The notes under the pieces are model-generated. The model was not told the DNA's origin. It ran no database searches and worked only from the letters and a program-made list of their open reading frames with translations. A DNA stretch of 64,000 nucleotides from Geodermatophilus poikilotrophus (GTDB taxonomy: Bacteria > Actinomycetota > Actinomycetes > Mycobacteriales > Geodermatophilaceae), in the NCBI RefSeq assembly GCF_900111455.1, contig NZ_FOIE01000001.1:570376-634375 (forward strand), read 5' to 3'. Both the position numbers and the translations under genes were made by a program. Positions 32,237 through 40,279 of the stretch are shown piece after piece. The stretch's first letter is position 1, and every line of letters starts with the position of its first letter.

Positions 32237-32949
32237 GTGACGCTGACCGGCACCCGACCGGCGGAGCCCACCTGGCGGACGCGGGCGGCGTTCTGGTGGT
32301 TCGGGTCGACCGCGCTGGCGGTCGCCGTCGTCGCGCCGCTGCCGTACGCGCTGCTCCCACCGGCCGAGCTCGGCGGCAACGGCATGGAGGTGGCGGCCAA
32401 CTACGCAGCCCGGCCTCCGCGCTGCAGGTGGCCTTCGCCCTGCACGTCGGCTTCGGTGGCCTGGCGCTGCTGCTGTCGCCGGTGCGGTTCGCCGCGCGGC
32501 TGCGGAACCGCGCACCGGCCGTGCACCGGACCGTCGGCCGGGTGGTCCTGGGGTCCGTCGCGGTGGCCGGGACGGCCGGGCTGGTCCTCGCGCCGCACAG
32601 CCTCGCCGGCGGGGTGGGGACCGCCGGGTTCGGCCTGCTCGCGGCGCTGTGGCTCGGTTGCGCCGCCGCGGCTCTGCGCGCCATCCGCCACCGGGACGTC
32701 GCCGCGCACCGGCGGTGGGTCGTGCGGACGTTCGCCCTGACCTACGCCGCGGTCACCCTCCGGCTGTGGCTGCTCGTCCTGGTCCCGGCGCAGGTCGCGC
32801 TGGCCGGCGTCCCGGGCCAGGTGGCCTTCCAGCGCGCCTACCTGCTGGTGCCGTTCCTGGCCTGGGTGCCCAACCTGCTCGTCGCCGAGCGGTACCCGGC
32901 CGCCGGCACGCGGTTCCCCGCGGCCCGACGGGGCACCCCGTCCCCATGA
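32237..32949 (+). pseudogene. DUF2306-type membrane protein, frameshifted
   Basis: The first part is read from GTG 32237 in one frame (AAFWWFGSTALAVAVVAPLP, then ELGGNGMEVAANYAA). From about 32410 the homologous continuation is in another frame (SALQVAFALHVGFGGLALLL, then RRWVVRTFALTYAAVTLRLW, ending 32949). Together they give about 237 residues with 4-6 TM helices and the DUF2306 H-x2-R-motif region (AAHRRWVVRTF). Adding one G to the run in CCCGGCC near 32411 would restore one frame. It is either a true 1-nt deletion or a sequencing/assembly error. Confidence 0.65.
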
Positions 32950-33098
32950 GCGAGATGGACCCGCGGGACCCGAGCACCCTGTACTCGGAGGGGCCGGTCG
33001 CACCCGAACCGCCCGAGGACGACGTGCCCGACACCTCTCCCCTCCGCGACTCCGGCGGCACCGGGCCGGGGCCCGACGACCTCGACCGGCTCCTGTGA
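32946..33098 (+). CDS. 50-residue acidic Pro-rich small protein
   Basis: MSEMDPRDPSTLYSEGPV begins a Pro/Asp/Glu-rich, probably disordered protein ending DDLDRLL. ATG 32946 overlaps the stop of the preceding gene by 4 bp (ATGA). A strong terminator follows 10 bp after the stop. No family recognised. A similar acidic small ORF lies at 35964. Confidence 0.5.
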   Translation: MSEMDPRDPSTLYSEGPVAPEPPEDDVPDTSPLRDSGGTGPGPDDLDRLL

Positions 33099-33108
33099 CC
33101 CCGAGGCG

Positions 33109-33147
33109 CCGGCGGCCCCCCACCCGCAGAGGGTGGGGGGCCGCCGG
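33109..33147. terminator. Strong bidirectional terminator
   Basis: A perfect 17-bp stem (left arm CCGGCGGCCCCCCACCC, 33109-33125) around a 5-nt GCAGA loop. It sits in the convergent gap and can serve both strands. It is the strongest hairpin noticed in the window. Confidence 0.85.
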
Positions 33148-33162
33148 GGGCCGCGCCGGGCG

Positions 33163-34026
33163 TCAGCCGACGTAGTTCACGTGCGGGTGGTCCATGTGGT
33201 TCGCCGTGGCGCTGCCGCGGTCGGCCATGGCCTTCCACGCGCCGGTCGGCGAGGTCAGGATCCGCTGCTCCCAGATGACGTACTCGACGCCGAGCTCGTC
33301 CCAGTGGGCGACGTGGAAGGCCACGATCGCGTCGCCGAGGGCGGCGTCGGAGCCGACCATGTAGTCCAGCGCCAGGCCGGAGGGGTGCCCGTTCGGGTCG
33401 GCGGCGCTGGCCCGGGTGCCGCCGATGGTGATCGAGTCGGCGCCGGGCACCTCGCTGACCACCCGGTCGGCCGCGGCCTGCACCTGCGGGGCCACGCTGC
33501 CGGCGCTGTTGGTGATGCGTGCGGTGGCAGCCGGGGCCGCCGCGAGCGCCGGAGCGGCCGCGGGCGCCGGAGCCACGGCGGCCAGCGGGGCGACTGCCGC
33601 TGCGGGGGCCGCGTTCCCGGCCGAGCCGGGGAGGGGGGCCGGGGCGGCCGGCGCCGCGGGGGCGGCGGTGGCCGGGCCGGCGGTGAGCAGGACCTGCCCC
33701 GGGAAGATCCGGTTCGGGTCGGCGCCGATGACGCCGGCGTTGCGCTGGTACAGCTCGCGCCACGACTGGCCGTGGGCGGCGGCGATCTCCGCGATCGTGT
33801 CACCGCGCTCGACGGTGTGGTCGGCCTCCGGAGCGGCGGCGCCCGCGTCCGCGGCCGGCGTCGCGACGGGGACCTCGACGGCGTGGGCGAGGACGGTGGT
33901 CCCGGCGGAGGCCTGGGCCGGGGAGCTCAGGACGCCGAAGCCGACGACCGTGGCGCCGGCTGCGACCGGGGCCTTGGCGAGGACCTTCTTGGTGCGGACA
34001 TAGCGGGGTGCGCGGTGCTTGGCCAT
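33163..34026 (-). CDS. Secreted LysM protein with M15-like C-terminal domain
   Basis: 287 residues. The N-terminus (RTKKVLAKAPVAAGATVVGF) leads into a signal peptide ending near ASA. A LysM domain (about 68-115: HTVERGDTIAEIAAAHGQSW, then PNRIFPGQVLLTAG) binds peptidoglycan. An Ala/Pro-rich linker precedes the C-terminal domain (HPSGLALDYMV, WDELGVEYVIWEQRI, TANHMDHPHVNYVG), shared with the paralogue at 22788. It is probably a wall hydrolase. ATG 34026 uses GGAG that is part of the c-di-AMP riboswitch P1 stem, so translation should be switched by the ligand. Confidence 0.88.
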   Translation of the reverse strand: MAKHRAPRYVRTKKVLAKAPVAAGATVVGFGVLSSPAQASAGTTVLAHAVEVPVATPAADAGAAAPEADHTVERGDTIAEIAAAHGQSWRELYQRNAGVIGADPNRIFPGQVLLTAGPATAAPAAPAAPAPLPGSAGNAAPAAAVAPLAAVAPAPAAAPALAAAPAATARITNSAGSVAPQVQAAADRVVSEVPGADSITIGGTRASAADPNGHPSGLALDYMVGSDAALGDAIVAFHVAHWDELGVEYVIWEQRILTSPTGAWKAMADRGSATANHMDHPHVNYVG

Positions 34027-34034
34027 GGTGATCT

Positions 34035-34186
34035 CCGATCACCGCCGGCGAGGTCAGCTGTCGGGTTCGGGCGATCGGTGCCCGGCCGCGGTCCGCGGCT
34101 TCACCCCGAGGCGGCCGGGGCTCGAGTCGTGCGATCGAGCCGCGGCGCCGTGGTCGTGGGTCCCCCACCCCTGCCCTGGGATCCGG
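34035..34186 (-). ncRNA. c-di-AMP riboswitch (ydaO/yuaA class) with overlapping Shine-Dalgarno
   Basis: Minus-strand blocks in order: GATCCCAGGG, GGGGGACCCACG, CGGGGTGAAGCCGCGG, and CCCGAACCCGACAGCTGACC followed by GATCGGAG. P1 is CCGGATC paired with GATCGG (one bulge). The GGAG at 34036-34033, 6 nt before the ATG, shares its first two bases with P1, so aptamer folding can mask the ribosome site. Boundaries are approximate. Confidence 0.85.
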
Positions 34187-34251
34187 ATGGCGACCGGTGG
34201 GCAGGGTTTGGCGGTCCGGCGCCGCGCTCTTGTTTGCTGAGCGCACACAAA

Positions 34252-34280
34252 ACGCTACGTGCAGTCATGTGAGTTGTCGT
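34252..34280 (-). promoter_or_regulatory. Promoter for the second riboswitch transcript
   Basis: Minus strand ACGACA (34280-34275), 17-nt spacer, TAGCGT (34257-34252). The predicted start near 34245 gives a leader of about 220 nt. The rest of the gap to 34382 shows nothing else I recognise. Confidence 0.5.
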
Positions 34281-34382
34281 CGTGACGCGGCTCACACCCG
34301 GGCCCCCTGGGCGGCGCGTCGCAGGTCGGCGCGGCGTGTCGCGTCGCTGTACCCGTCGTCACCTCCCGCGGGCGGTCACGCG

Positions 34383-35243
34383 TCAGGACGCCGCCCGGTG
34401 CGCGTCGAGCCAGGTGACGACGTCGGCCAGGACGTCGTCCTTCTCCGGCTCGTTGTGCGGCTCGTGGAAGAGCCCGTCGTAGACCCTGAGCGTCAGGTCG
34501 GCGGAGCCGGCGTGCGCGCGCACGACCTCGCTCGCCGCCGGCGGGACGAGCCGGTCGGCGGTGCCGTGGAGCACGAGCAGCGGCATGGTGAGCGAGGGCA
34601 GCCGCCCGGGCATGGCCAGCGCGGTGCTCATCAGCTCGGCGCCGGTGCGGGCGACCATCCTCCCGGTGTGGTTCAGCGGGTCGGTGCGGTAGTCGCGGAC
34701 CACCTCGGGGTCCCGGCTGACCGCCTCGGCCTCGAGCCGGAGGACGCCGAGGTCGGGCAGGACCCGGGACAGCAGCGGTGCCACGACCCTCTGGACGGGG
34801 TTGGCCGCACTGGTGTCCAGCGCCGCCGCGGAGAGGACCGCACCGGCGACCCGGGCGTCCGGCGTCCCGGTGAGGTACTGCAGGGCGATCAGCCCGCCCA
34901 GGCTGTGCCCGTAGACGAACAGCGGGACGCCGGGGTGCTGCTCACCGGCGAACCGCACGAGCTGGGCGACGCCGTCGACGGCGGCGGCCATGCTGCCGAT
35001 GTTGCCGCGCCGGCCCGGCGAGCGGCCGTGGCCGGGGTGGTCGACGGCGTGGCAGGCGTACCCCGCGGCGGTCAGCCGCTCGGCCACGTGCCGGTAGCGA
35101 CCGCCGTGCTCGTGGGCCCCGTGCACCAGGACCACCGCGCCGACCGGGTCCTCGACGGTCCAGGCCTGCCGGTACTGCCCGGAGGACAGCGTGCCCTCGG
35201 TGTGCGTGGGGTGCGGGGTCCCGCCGGGACGGGCAGCGGTCAT
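34383..35243 (-). CDS. Monoacylglycerol-lipase-like alpha/beta hydrolase
   Basis: 286 residues. VVLVHGAHEHGGRYRHVAER (the HG oxyanion motif and the HGGRY signature of MGL/lysophospholipases), nucleophile elbow VYGHSLGGLIALQYL, Asp in HGTADRLVPP and His in DGLFHEPHNEPEKDDVL. It probably cleaves monoacylglycerols or similar esters in the cytoplasm. ATG 35243 has GGAGG 8 nt upstream, which decides against the upstream in-frame start. Monocistronic, divergent from the helix-hairpin-helix gene. Confidence 0.88.
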   Translation of the reverse strand: MTAARPGGTPHPTHTEGTLSSGQYRQAWTVEDPVGAVVLVHGAHEHGGRYRHVAERLTAAGYACHAVDHPGHGRSPGRRGNIGSMAAAVDGVAQLVRFAGEQHPGVPLFVYGHSLGGLIALQYLTGTPDARVAGAVLSAAALDTSAANPVQRVVAPLLSRVLPDLGVLRLEAEAVSRDPEVVRDYRTDPLNHTGRMVARTGAELMSTALAMPGRLPSLTMPLLVLHGTADRLVPPAASEVVRAHAGSADLTLRVYDGLFHEPHNEPEKDDVLADVVTWLDAHRAAS

Positions 35244-35320
35244 CGGGAGAGCCTCCAGGGGTGCGGACTGCCTGCGCATCCTGCAGGAGACCTGGCCCGG
35301 TGCCGTGCGGCGGTCGGCCC

Positions 35321-35326
35321 TAGGTT
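35321..35326 (+). promoter_or_regulatory. -10 box of a leaderless transcript
   Basis: TAGGTT lies 7 nt before the ATG at 35334, and no Shine-Dalgarno is present. The transcript would start at or next to the start codon. Confidence 0.45.
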
Positions 35327-35333
35327 GGGCACC

Positions 35334-35870
35334 ATGCCGACCACGTCACCGGGGACCGCGCCCGGCGAGACCGTCAGCGACCTGGGCCTGCCCACGCGAG
35401 CGGTGACCGCGCTGGCCCGGGCCGGGATCACCACGACCGCGCAGCTCGCCGCCCTCACCCGGGCGGAGCTCGTCGCGGTCAACGGGCTGGGCCCGGGCAG
35501 CATCGCCGCCATCCGCCGCGTCGTCCCGGAGCCGCCCGGCCGCATCCCGGCGACCCAGCCGCGCCCCGACTCCCCGCAGCTCTCCCTCGCGGAGCCCGGG
35601 GCGGACGAGGAGGAGTCCCCCCATGCGCCGAGCATCCCGTCGTTCGAGTCGCTGCGCAGCACCCGCCCGCGCACGACGGTCGACCTGATCGTGCCCGCGA
35701 CGCCGCCCCCGGCCGACCCCACGCCGACCGCGCCCCGGCCGCCCGACTACGCCGACCTGTGGCGCCTGGGCGTGCGGGTGGGTTCGACCCTCGCGACCCT
35801 GCCGGTGCGACTGGCCCTGCGGGCCGTCCAGGCGCCGGCCCGCAGGCTGCGACGGCTGGTCGGCCGGTAG
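35334..35870 (+). CDS. Helix-hairpin-helix protein (RNA polymerase alpha-CTD-like)
   Basis: 178 residues. The N-terminal 65 residues (VSDLGLPTRAVTALARAGI, then NGLGPGSIAAIRRVV) match the paired HhH fold of the RNA polymerase alpha C-terminal domain and related DNA-binding units. A Pro-rich, acidic middle (about 66-135) and a basic amphipathic C-terminus (LALRAVQAPARRLRRLVGR) follow. It may bind DNA non-specifically or touch the transcription machinery. The basic tail could contact membrane or nucleic acid. No neighbour gives further context. Confidence 0.7.
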   Translation: MPTTSPGTAPGETVSDLGLPTRAVTALARAGITTTAQLAALTRAELVAVNGLGPGSIAAIRRVVPEPPGRIPATQPRPDSPQLSLAEPGADEEESPHAPSIPSFESLRSTRPRTTVDLIVPATPPPADPTPTAPRPPDYADLWRLGVRVGSTLATLPVRLALRAVQAPARRLRRLVGR

Positions 35871-35945
35871 CCCGGACCTGCGACGGACGGCACCACGGAG
35901 CGGCCCCGGACGGACCTGCGCTCCGCCCGCGACGACCGGGCGGTT

Positions 35946-35959
35946 CCGGGGTACCCCGG
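35946..35959. promoter_or_regulatory. 14-bp palindrome before the 55-residue ORF
   Basis: CCGGGGTACCCCGG, a perfect inverted repeat ending 4 bp before the ATG at 35964. It may be an operator or an mRNA hairpin. Confidence 0.35.
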
Positions 35960-35963
35960 GGTC

Positions 35964-36131
35964 ATGGAGGCCGAGAACACCCCGCCGCGCGACGTCGACG
36001 GACCACTGGAGACCGCTCCCCCGCTCCCCGACGACCCGCGCGTGCCGCGCCCCGAGGACGCCGGGTCGACGCAGAGCGGGGAGCTGGGCGGCGCCGCCCC
36101 GGCGGTCGGCCCGGAGAGCCCACAGGGCTGA
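35964..36131 (+). CDS. 55-residue acidic Pro-rich small protein
   Basis: MEAENTPPRDVDGPLETAP begins a disordered, acidic protein ending GPESPQG. No family recognised. Composition resembles the 50-residue ORF at 32946. There is no clear Shine-Dalgarno; a palindrome abuts the start. The possibility of a chance ORF remains. Confidence 0.4.
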   Translation: MEAENTPPRDVDGPLETAPPLPDDPRVPRPEDAGSTQSGELGGAAPAVGPESPQG

Positions 36132-36304
36132 CCGCCGGTCACCTGCGGGTCCACGGTCGGAGGCCCGGGCGGGCACCCGCGCTCGGGACACACCGGAGCC
36201 CCGGCGCGGCGTGGCGGACCCCTCCCCCGCCCCCACCTCGGTGCGACGCCGGTTCCCCCCTCTGCCAAGCTCGCGGTCCCGTAGCCCACCGTGCAGGAGG
36301 ACCC

Positions 36305-37270
36305 GTGCGCGCAGCCCAGATCGCCACCCTCGACGGTCCCTCGGCCATCTCGGTCGTCGACGTCCCCGAGCCCGACTCGGACGGCACGGTGCTGATCGAC
36401 GTGCACGTCGCGGGCGTGACGTTCCCCGAGGTGCTGCTCAGCCGCGGGCAGTACCAGATCAAGCCGCCGCTGCCGTTCGTGCCCGGCAGCGAGGTGGCCG
36501 GGACGGTGCGCAGCGCCCCCGCGGGCAGCGGCCTGCAGCCCGGCCAGCGGGTCGCGGCCTTCCCCGGCTTCGGCGGCTTCGCCGAGGTGGCGGCCGTCGA
36601 CCCCGGCTTCGTCTTCCCGCTGCCCGACGGCGTGACGTTCGAGCAGGGCGCGGCGCTGCCGATGAACTACCTGACCATGCACTTCGCGCTCCGCCGCCGC
36701 GGTCAGCTGCGGGAGGGCGAGACGGTGCTGGTGCACGGTGCCGCCGGCGGCCTGGGGACGGCGGGCATCCAGCTGGCCAAGGCGTACGGCGCACGCGTGC
36801 TCGCGGTGGTGTCCAGCGAGGCCAAGGGCGGGGCCGCACGGGCGGCCGGCGCCGACGAGGTCGTGCTCGCCGACGGCTTCCGCGACCGGGTCAGGGAGCT
36901 CACCGGCGGCCGGGGCGTCGACGTCGTCGCCGACCCGGTGGGCGGCGACCGGTTCACCGACTCGCTGCGCAGCCTGGCCCGCGAGGGCCGGCTGCTGGTG
37001 CTGGGCTTCACCGGCGGGGAGATCCCCACGGTGAAGGTCAACCGGCTGCTGCTGAACAACGTGTCGGTCGTCGGCGTCGGGTGGGGCGCGTTCTGGACGG
37101 GCGAGCCCGGCTACGTGCAGGAGCAGTGGCGCGACCTGCAGCCGCTGCTCGAGCGCGGCGCCCTCGAACCGGTCCTCGGCACCGTGCACGACCTGGCCGA
37201 CGCCGCAGCGGCGGTCACCGAGCTCGACGAGCGCCGCGCCACCGGCAAGGTGCTGCTGCGCGTCCGCTGA
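36305..37270 (+). CDS. NADPH:quinone oxidoreductase (zinc-independent MDR family)
   Basis: 321 residues. The GroES-like N-domain (GVTFPEVLLSRGQYQIKPPL, PFVPGSEVAGTV) and the Rossmann domain (VLVHGAAGGLGTAGIQLAKA) are clear. The NNVSVVGVGWGAF segment is typical of QOR-type reductases. The catalytic zinc ligands of alcohol dehydrogenases are absent. It reduces quinones or enones with NADPH. GTG 36305 has AGGAGG 4 nt upstream. Monocistronic. Confidence 0.92.
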   Translation: MRAAQIATLDGPSAISVVDVPEPDSDGTVLIDVHVAGVTFPEVLLSRGQYQIKPPLPFVPGSEVAGTVRSAPAGSGLQPGQRVAAFPGFGGFAEVAAVDPGFVFPLPDGVTFEQGAALPMNYLTMHFALRRRGQLREGETVLVHGAAGGLGTAGIQLAKAYGARVLAVVSSEAKGGAARAAGADEVVLADGFRDRVRELTGGRGVDVVADPVGGDRFTDSLRSLAREGRLLVLGFTGGEIPTVKVNRLLLNNVSVVGVGWGAFWTGEPGYVQEQWRDLQPLLERGALEPVLGTVHDLADAAAAVTELDERRATGKVLLRVR

Positions 37271-37389
37271 AGGAGGACCACCCGTCCCCCACGCCTCGTC
37301 GGCTCGGCGCGGGCCCCTGGAGGGCAGCCGCCGCTGCCCCGGTCACTCGCAGGGCCGGCAGCGGGGCCGGTTCCTCGCCGCCGGCGGCT

Positions 37390-37866
37390 TCAGCCCGTCG
37401 GTGACGCCGGAGGGGTCGGTTCTCCCCTCCCGGTCGGCTCGGCCCCCTCGGTGGGCAGCGACCCGGACGCCTCGCAGGCGGCGCGGCTCTCGCCGAGCCG
37501 CGCCTGCAGCGGCTGGAGCCGGCGGACCACCTCGTCGAGCTGAGCCGCGTCCAGGGCCGCCGCGGCGGCGCCCAGGTCGTCGGCGGTCGCGGCGATGTCC
37601 TGCGCGGCGTTGAGCGCCCGCAGGCAGGCCGGCTCGATCCCGACCCGGTCGCCCGGACCGGCCGTGCTCGTCGGCCCAGCGGTCGACGCCGAGGCCGCCT
37701 CTTGCGCGGGCCTCGGCACGGGCGGGGCCTGACCGAGCAGCCCGACGAGCAACGCCCCGGCCACCAGGCCGAGCACGAAGGTCCCCGCGGCCAGCCAGCG
37801 GGTCCAGCCGCGGTCCTGCGGGCCGTCCGGCCGGTCCTCACGGCCGGGTGGGGCGGGCTGCGCCAT
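37390..37866 (-). CDS. Single-pass membrane-anchored protein, unknown function
   Basis: 158 residues. A short Pro-rich cytoplasmic start is followed by one TM helix (WLAAGTFVLGLVAGALLVGL, about 23-42). The extracytoplasmic domain has a predicted helical pair with two Cys (in EPACLRALNAAQ and SRAACEASG), which could form a disulfide. The Pro/Thr-rich tail is low complexity. It is divergent from the MmpL gene at 37958, and an inverted repeat lies in the 91-bp gap. No family recognised. Confidence 0.65.
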   Translation of the reverse strand: MAQPAPPGREDRPDGPQDRGWTRWLAAGTFVLGLVAGALLVGLLGQAPPVPRPAQEAASASTAGPTSTAGPGDRVGIEPACLRALNAAQDIAATADDLGAAAAALDAAQLDEVVRRLQPLQARLGESRAACEASGSLPTEGAEPTGRGEPTPPASPTG

Positions 37867-37903
37867 CGGTCCTCATCTCACCCGGCGATCAGGCTGGCTC
37901 GGA

Positions 37904-37928
37904 CGTACCCTCCGCAGACAGCGGTACG
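37904..37928. promoter_or_regulatory. Inverted repeat in divergent promoter region
   Basis: CGTACC and GGTACG arms separated by 13 nt, between the membrane-anchored protein gene and the MmpL gene. Candidate shared operator; no other evidence. Confidence 0.35.
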
Positions 37929-37957
37929 CACGAGAACGGGCCCGGCGGGAGGCCGCC

Positions 37958-40279
37958 TTGTCCTCACGGCACTGGGCGAGGTCGCTGGTCGCCGTCCCGG
38001 CGGCCGTGCTCTGCGCGGTGGGTCGCGCGATCCGGACCTTCGTGGTGGCCGGGCGGTGGTTCGTCCTCGCCGGGTGGATCGCCCTCGCCGTGGCGGCGGT
38101 CGTCGTGCCCTCCCCTGGCAATGGCGGCGGCAGCACCGCCGACGTCGGCGGCCTGCTGCCCCCCGGCAGCGAGGCGGTGGCCGTGCAGGAGCGCAGCCTG
38201 GAGCTGTTCCGGGTGCCGGTCCTCTCCGAGACCTCCGTCGTCGTGCACGACCCCGAGGGCCTGGACCCCCTCACCCGCGCCGACGTCGCCCTCTGGGCCC
38301 TGGCCCACGTGCAGGCCCAGCTCGAGGGGACCGCGCCGCCCAGTGGCGAGCAGGTCGTCGCGGCGGTGCCGATCCCCACCTCCGACCCTGAGACCGCCGT
38401 CACCTACCTGTACGTGTCCGGTGGGACCTCGCTGGCCGAGGCGACGGCCCTGGCCCGCCAGTACGCCAACCACTTCGACATCGACCCCTCGGTGCGGACC
38501 TACGTCACCGGGTTCACCCCGGCCCGGGTCGCCCAGGCCGAGTACCTCTCGTCCCGCCTGCTCGTGTTCGAGCTGGCGACGCTGGTGCTGATCGCCGTCG
38601 TCGTGGCGCTCACCTTCCGCTCGCTCGTGGCGCCCGTCGTCGTCCTCTTCGTGGCGGGGCTGGGTTACGTGGTCGGAGTGCACGTGCTGGACGCCGCCGC
38701 CTCCGCGCTGGGATTCGCCCTCCCCGACGAGCTCCGACCGCTGACGGCGGCCCTGCTCATCGGGGTCGTCACCGACTACTGCGTGCTGTTCTTCTCGAGC
38801 TTCCGCCGGCAGCTGGACCGCGGGCTGGACCGGCACGAGGCGGCCCGCCGCGTCGTCCTCACCGAGGGTCCGATCGTGGCGGTCGCCGGGGTGACCGTCG
38901 CGGCCGGGACGGCGGCGCTGCTGGTCGCCGACTTCGCCTTGTTCCGCGCGTTCGGGCCGGCGCTGTCCCTCACCGTGGTGGTGGGCCTGGTCGTGTCGCT
39001 CACCCTGGTCCCGGCCGTGCTGGCGGTCCTGGGCGCCCGGTTGTTCGCCCCGTCCCGGGCCGGCGGTCGGACGCTGGACCGCAGCGCCGGGCCGGCCACG
39101 CGGTGGCTCGCCCGGGCGCTCTCCGGCCGGCGGGGGGCGCTGGCCGGGCTGGTCCTGGGCGTCGGCGTGCTCGTCCCGGGGGCGCTGCCGCTGTCGGACA
39201 TGCAGCTAGGCGTGTCGTTCACCACCGCCCTGCCGGACGACGACCCGGTGCGGGTCGGCGCCCAGGTGCTCGAGGACACCGGCGTGCGCGGGGTGACCGC
39301 ACCGACCGAGGTGATCCTGGAGGGCGAGGGGGTCTCCGCGCAGCGGGATGCCCTCACCCGCTTCCAGGAGGAGCTCGCCGCCCTGCCCGGGGTCGCCGAG
39401 GTGCTGGGGCCGGCGCAGAACCCGCTGCCCGAGGAGTACGGCATCGTCTTCTCGACGGACGGCGACGCCGCACGGTTCATCGTGGTGTTCGACAGCGACC
39501 CGCTGGCGGCTCCGGCGATCGCCGACCTGCGGCAGCTGCAGGACCGCGTCGACACGCTGGTCGCCGAGGCCGGCGTCGAGGACGTCACCGTGGGGGTGAC
39601 CGGCCAGACCGCCGTCGCCGCCGAGCTGGCCGCCATCACCCGCGCCGAGCTCGGGCGCGTGGTGATCGCCGTGCTCCTGGTCGAGCTGGTCATCCTCGCG
39701 CTGTTCCTGCGCGCGATCCTGGCGCCGCTGGTGCTGCTCCTGCTGAGCGCCCTCGGCGTCGCCACCGCCCTCGGCCTGACCGTCGTGGTGTTCCAGGTCC
39801 TGCTCGGGGAGCCGGGCCTCACCTTCTACGTACCCTTCGCCACCGCCGTGCTGCTGCTCGCGCTCGGCTCGGACTACCTCGTGTTCGTCGTCGGGGCGAT
39901 CTGGGAGCAGGCCGCCCGGCGCCCACTCGCACAGGCGATCGCCGTCGCCCTGCCCGCTACCGCACGGGCGGTCAGCGCCGCCGGCCTGATCCTGGCGGCC
40001 ACCTTCGCCATGGTCGCGATCATCCCGCTGTCCACCTTCCGCCAGATCGCGTTCACCATGGCGGTCGGACTGCTCATCGACACCTTCCTCACCCGGCCGG
40101 TGCTCACCCCGGCCGCGCTGACCCTCCTCGGTCGCGCCGGGGGCTGGCCGGGCGACCGGATCCGCACCACCGACGCCCGCACCGGCGCCGAGGAGCAGTC
40201 CGGGTTGCTCGAGCAGGAGGCCGAGCGGTCGCGGGAGAGCTCGGCCGTGCAGGCGACGGTGGGCGGCGGGGCGAGGTGA
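37958..40279 (+). CDS. MmpL/RND-family membrane transporter
   Basis: 773 residues in the usual two-fold RND arrangement. An N-terminal TM helix (about 33-50), a loop domain and helix bundles at about 185-360 and 545-720 are seen. Signatures are GVVTDYCVLFFSSFRRQLDR and GSDYLVFVVGAIWEQAARRP. It differs from the MmpL at 772 in sequence and is not a recent duplicate. A TTG start at 37958 is supported by GGGAGG 5 nt upstream. It overlaps the following DUF2993 gene by 4 bp, so export and lipid-binding functions are coupled. Confidence 0.88.
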   Translation: MSSRHWARSLVAVPAAVLCAVGRAIRTFVVAGRWFVLAGWIALAVAAVVVPSPGNGGGSTADVGGLLPPGSEAVAVQERSLELFRVPVLSETSVVVHDPEGLDPLTRADVALWALAHVQAQLEGTAPPSGEQVVAAVPIPTSDPETAVTYLYVSGGTSLAEATALARQYANHFDIDPSVRTYVTGFTPARVAQAEYLSSRLLVFELATLVLIAVVVALTFRSLVAPVVVLFVAGLGYVVGVHVLDAAASALGFALPDELRPLTAALLIGVVTDYCVLFFSSFRRQLDRGLDRHEAARRVVLTEGPIVAVAGVTVAAGTAALLVADFALFRAFGPALSLTVVVGLVVSLTLVPAVLAVLGARLFAPSRAGGRTLDRSAGPATRWLARALSGRRGALAGLVLGVGVLVPGALPLSDMQLGVSFTTALPDDDPVRVGAQVLEDTGVRGVTAPTEVILEGEGVSAQRDALTRFQEELAALPGVAEVLGPAQNPLPEEYGIVFSTDGDAARFIVVFDSDPLAAPAIADLRQLQDRVDTLVAEAGVEDVTVGVTGQTAVAAELAAITRAELGRVVIAVLLVELVILALFLRAILAPLVLLLLSALGVATALGLTVVVFQVLLGEPGLTFYVPFATAVLLLALGSDYLVFVVGAIWEQAARRPLAQAIAVALPATARAVSAAGLILAATFAMVAIIPLSTFRQIAFTMAVGLLIDTFLTRPVLTPAALTLLGRAGGWPGDRIRTTDARTGAEEQSGLLEQEAERSRESSAVQATVGGGAR

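Noticed and set aside
34157-34180. CCCCCACCCCTGCCCTGGG, similar to the regulator operator.
   Set aside because: It is part of the c-di-AMP riboswitch (GGGGGACCCA block and flanking stem) and does not have the palindromic core.
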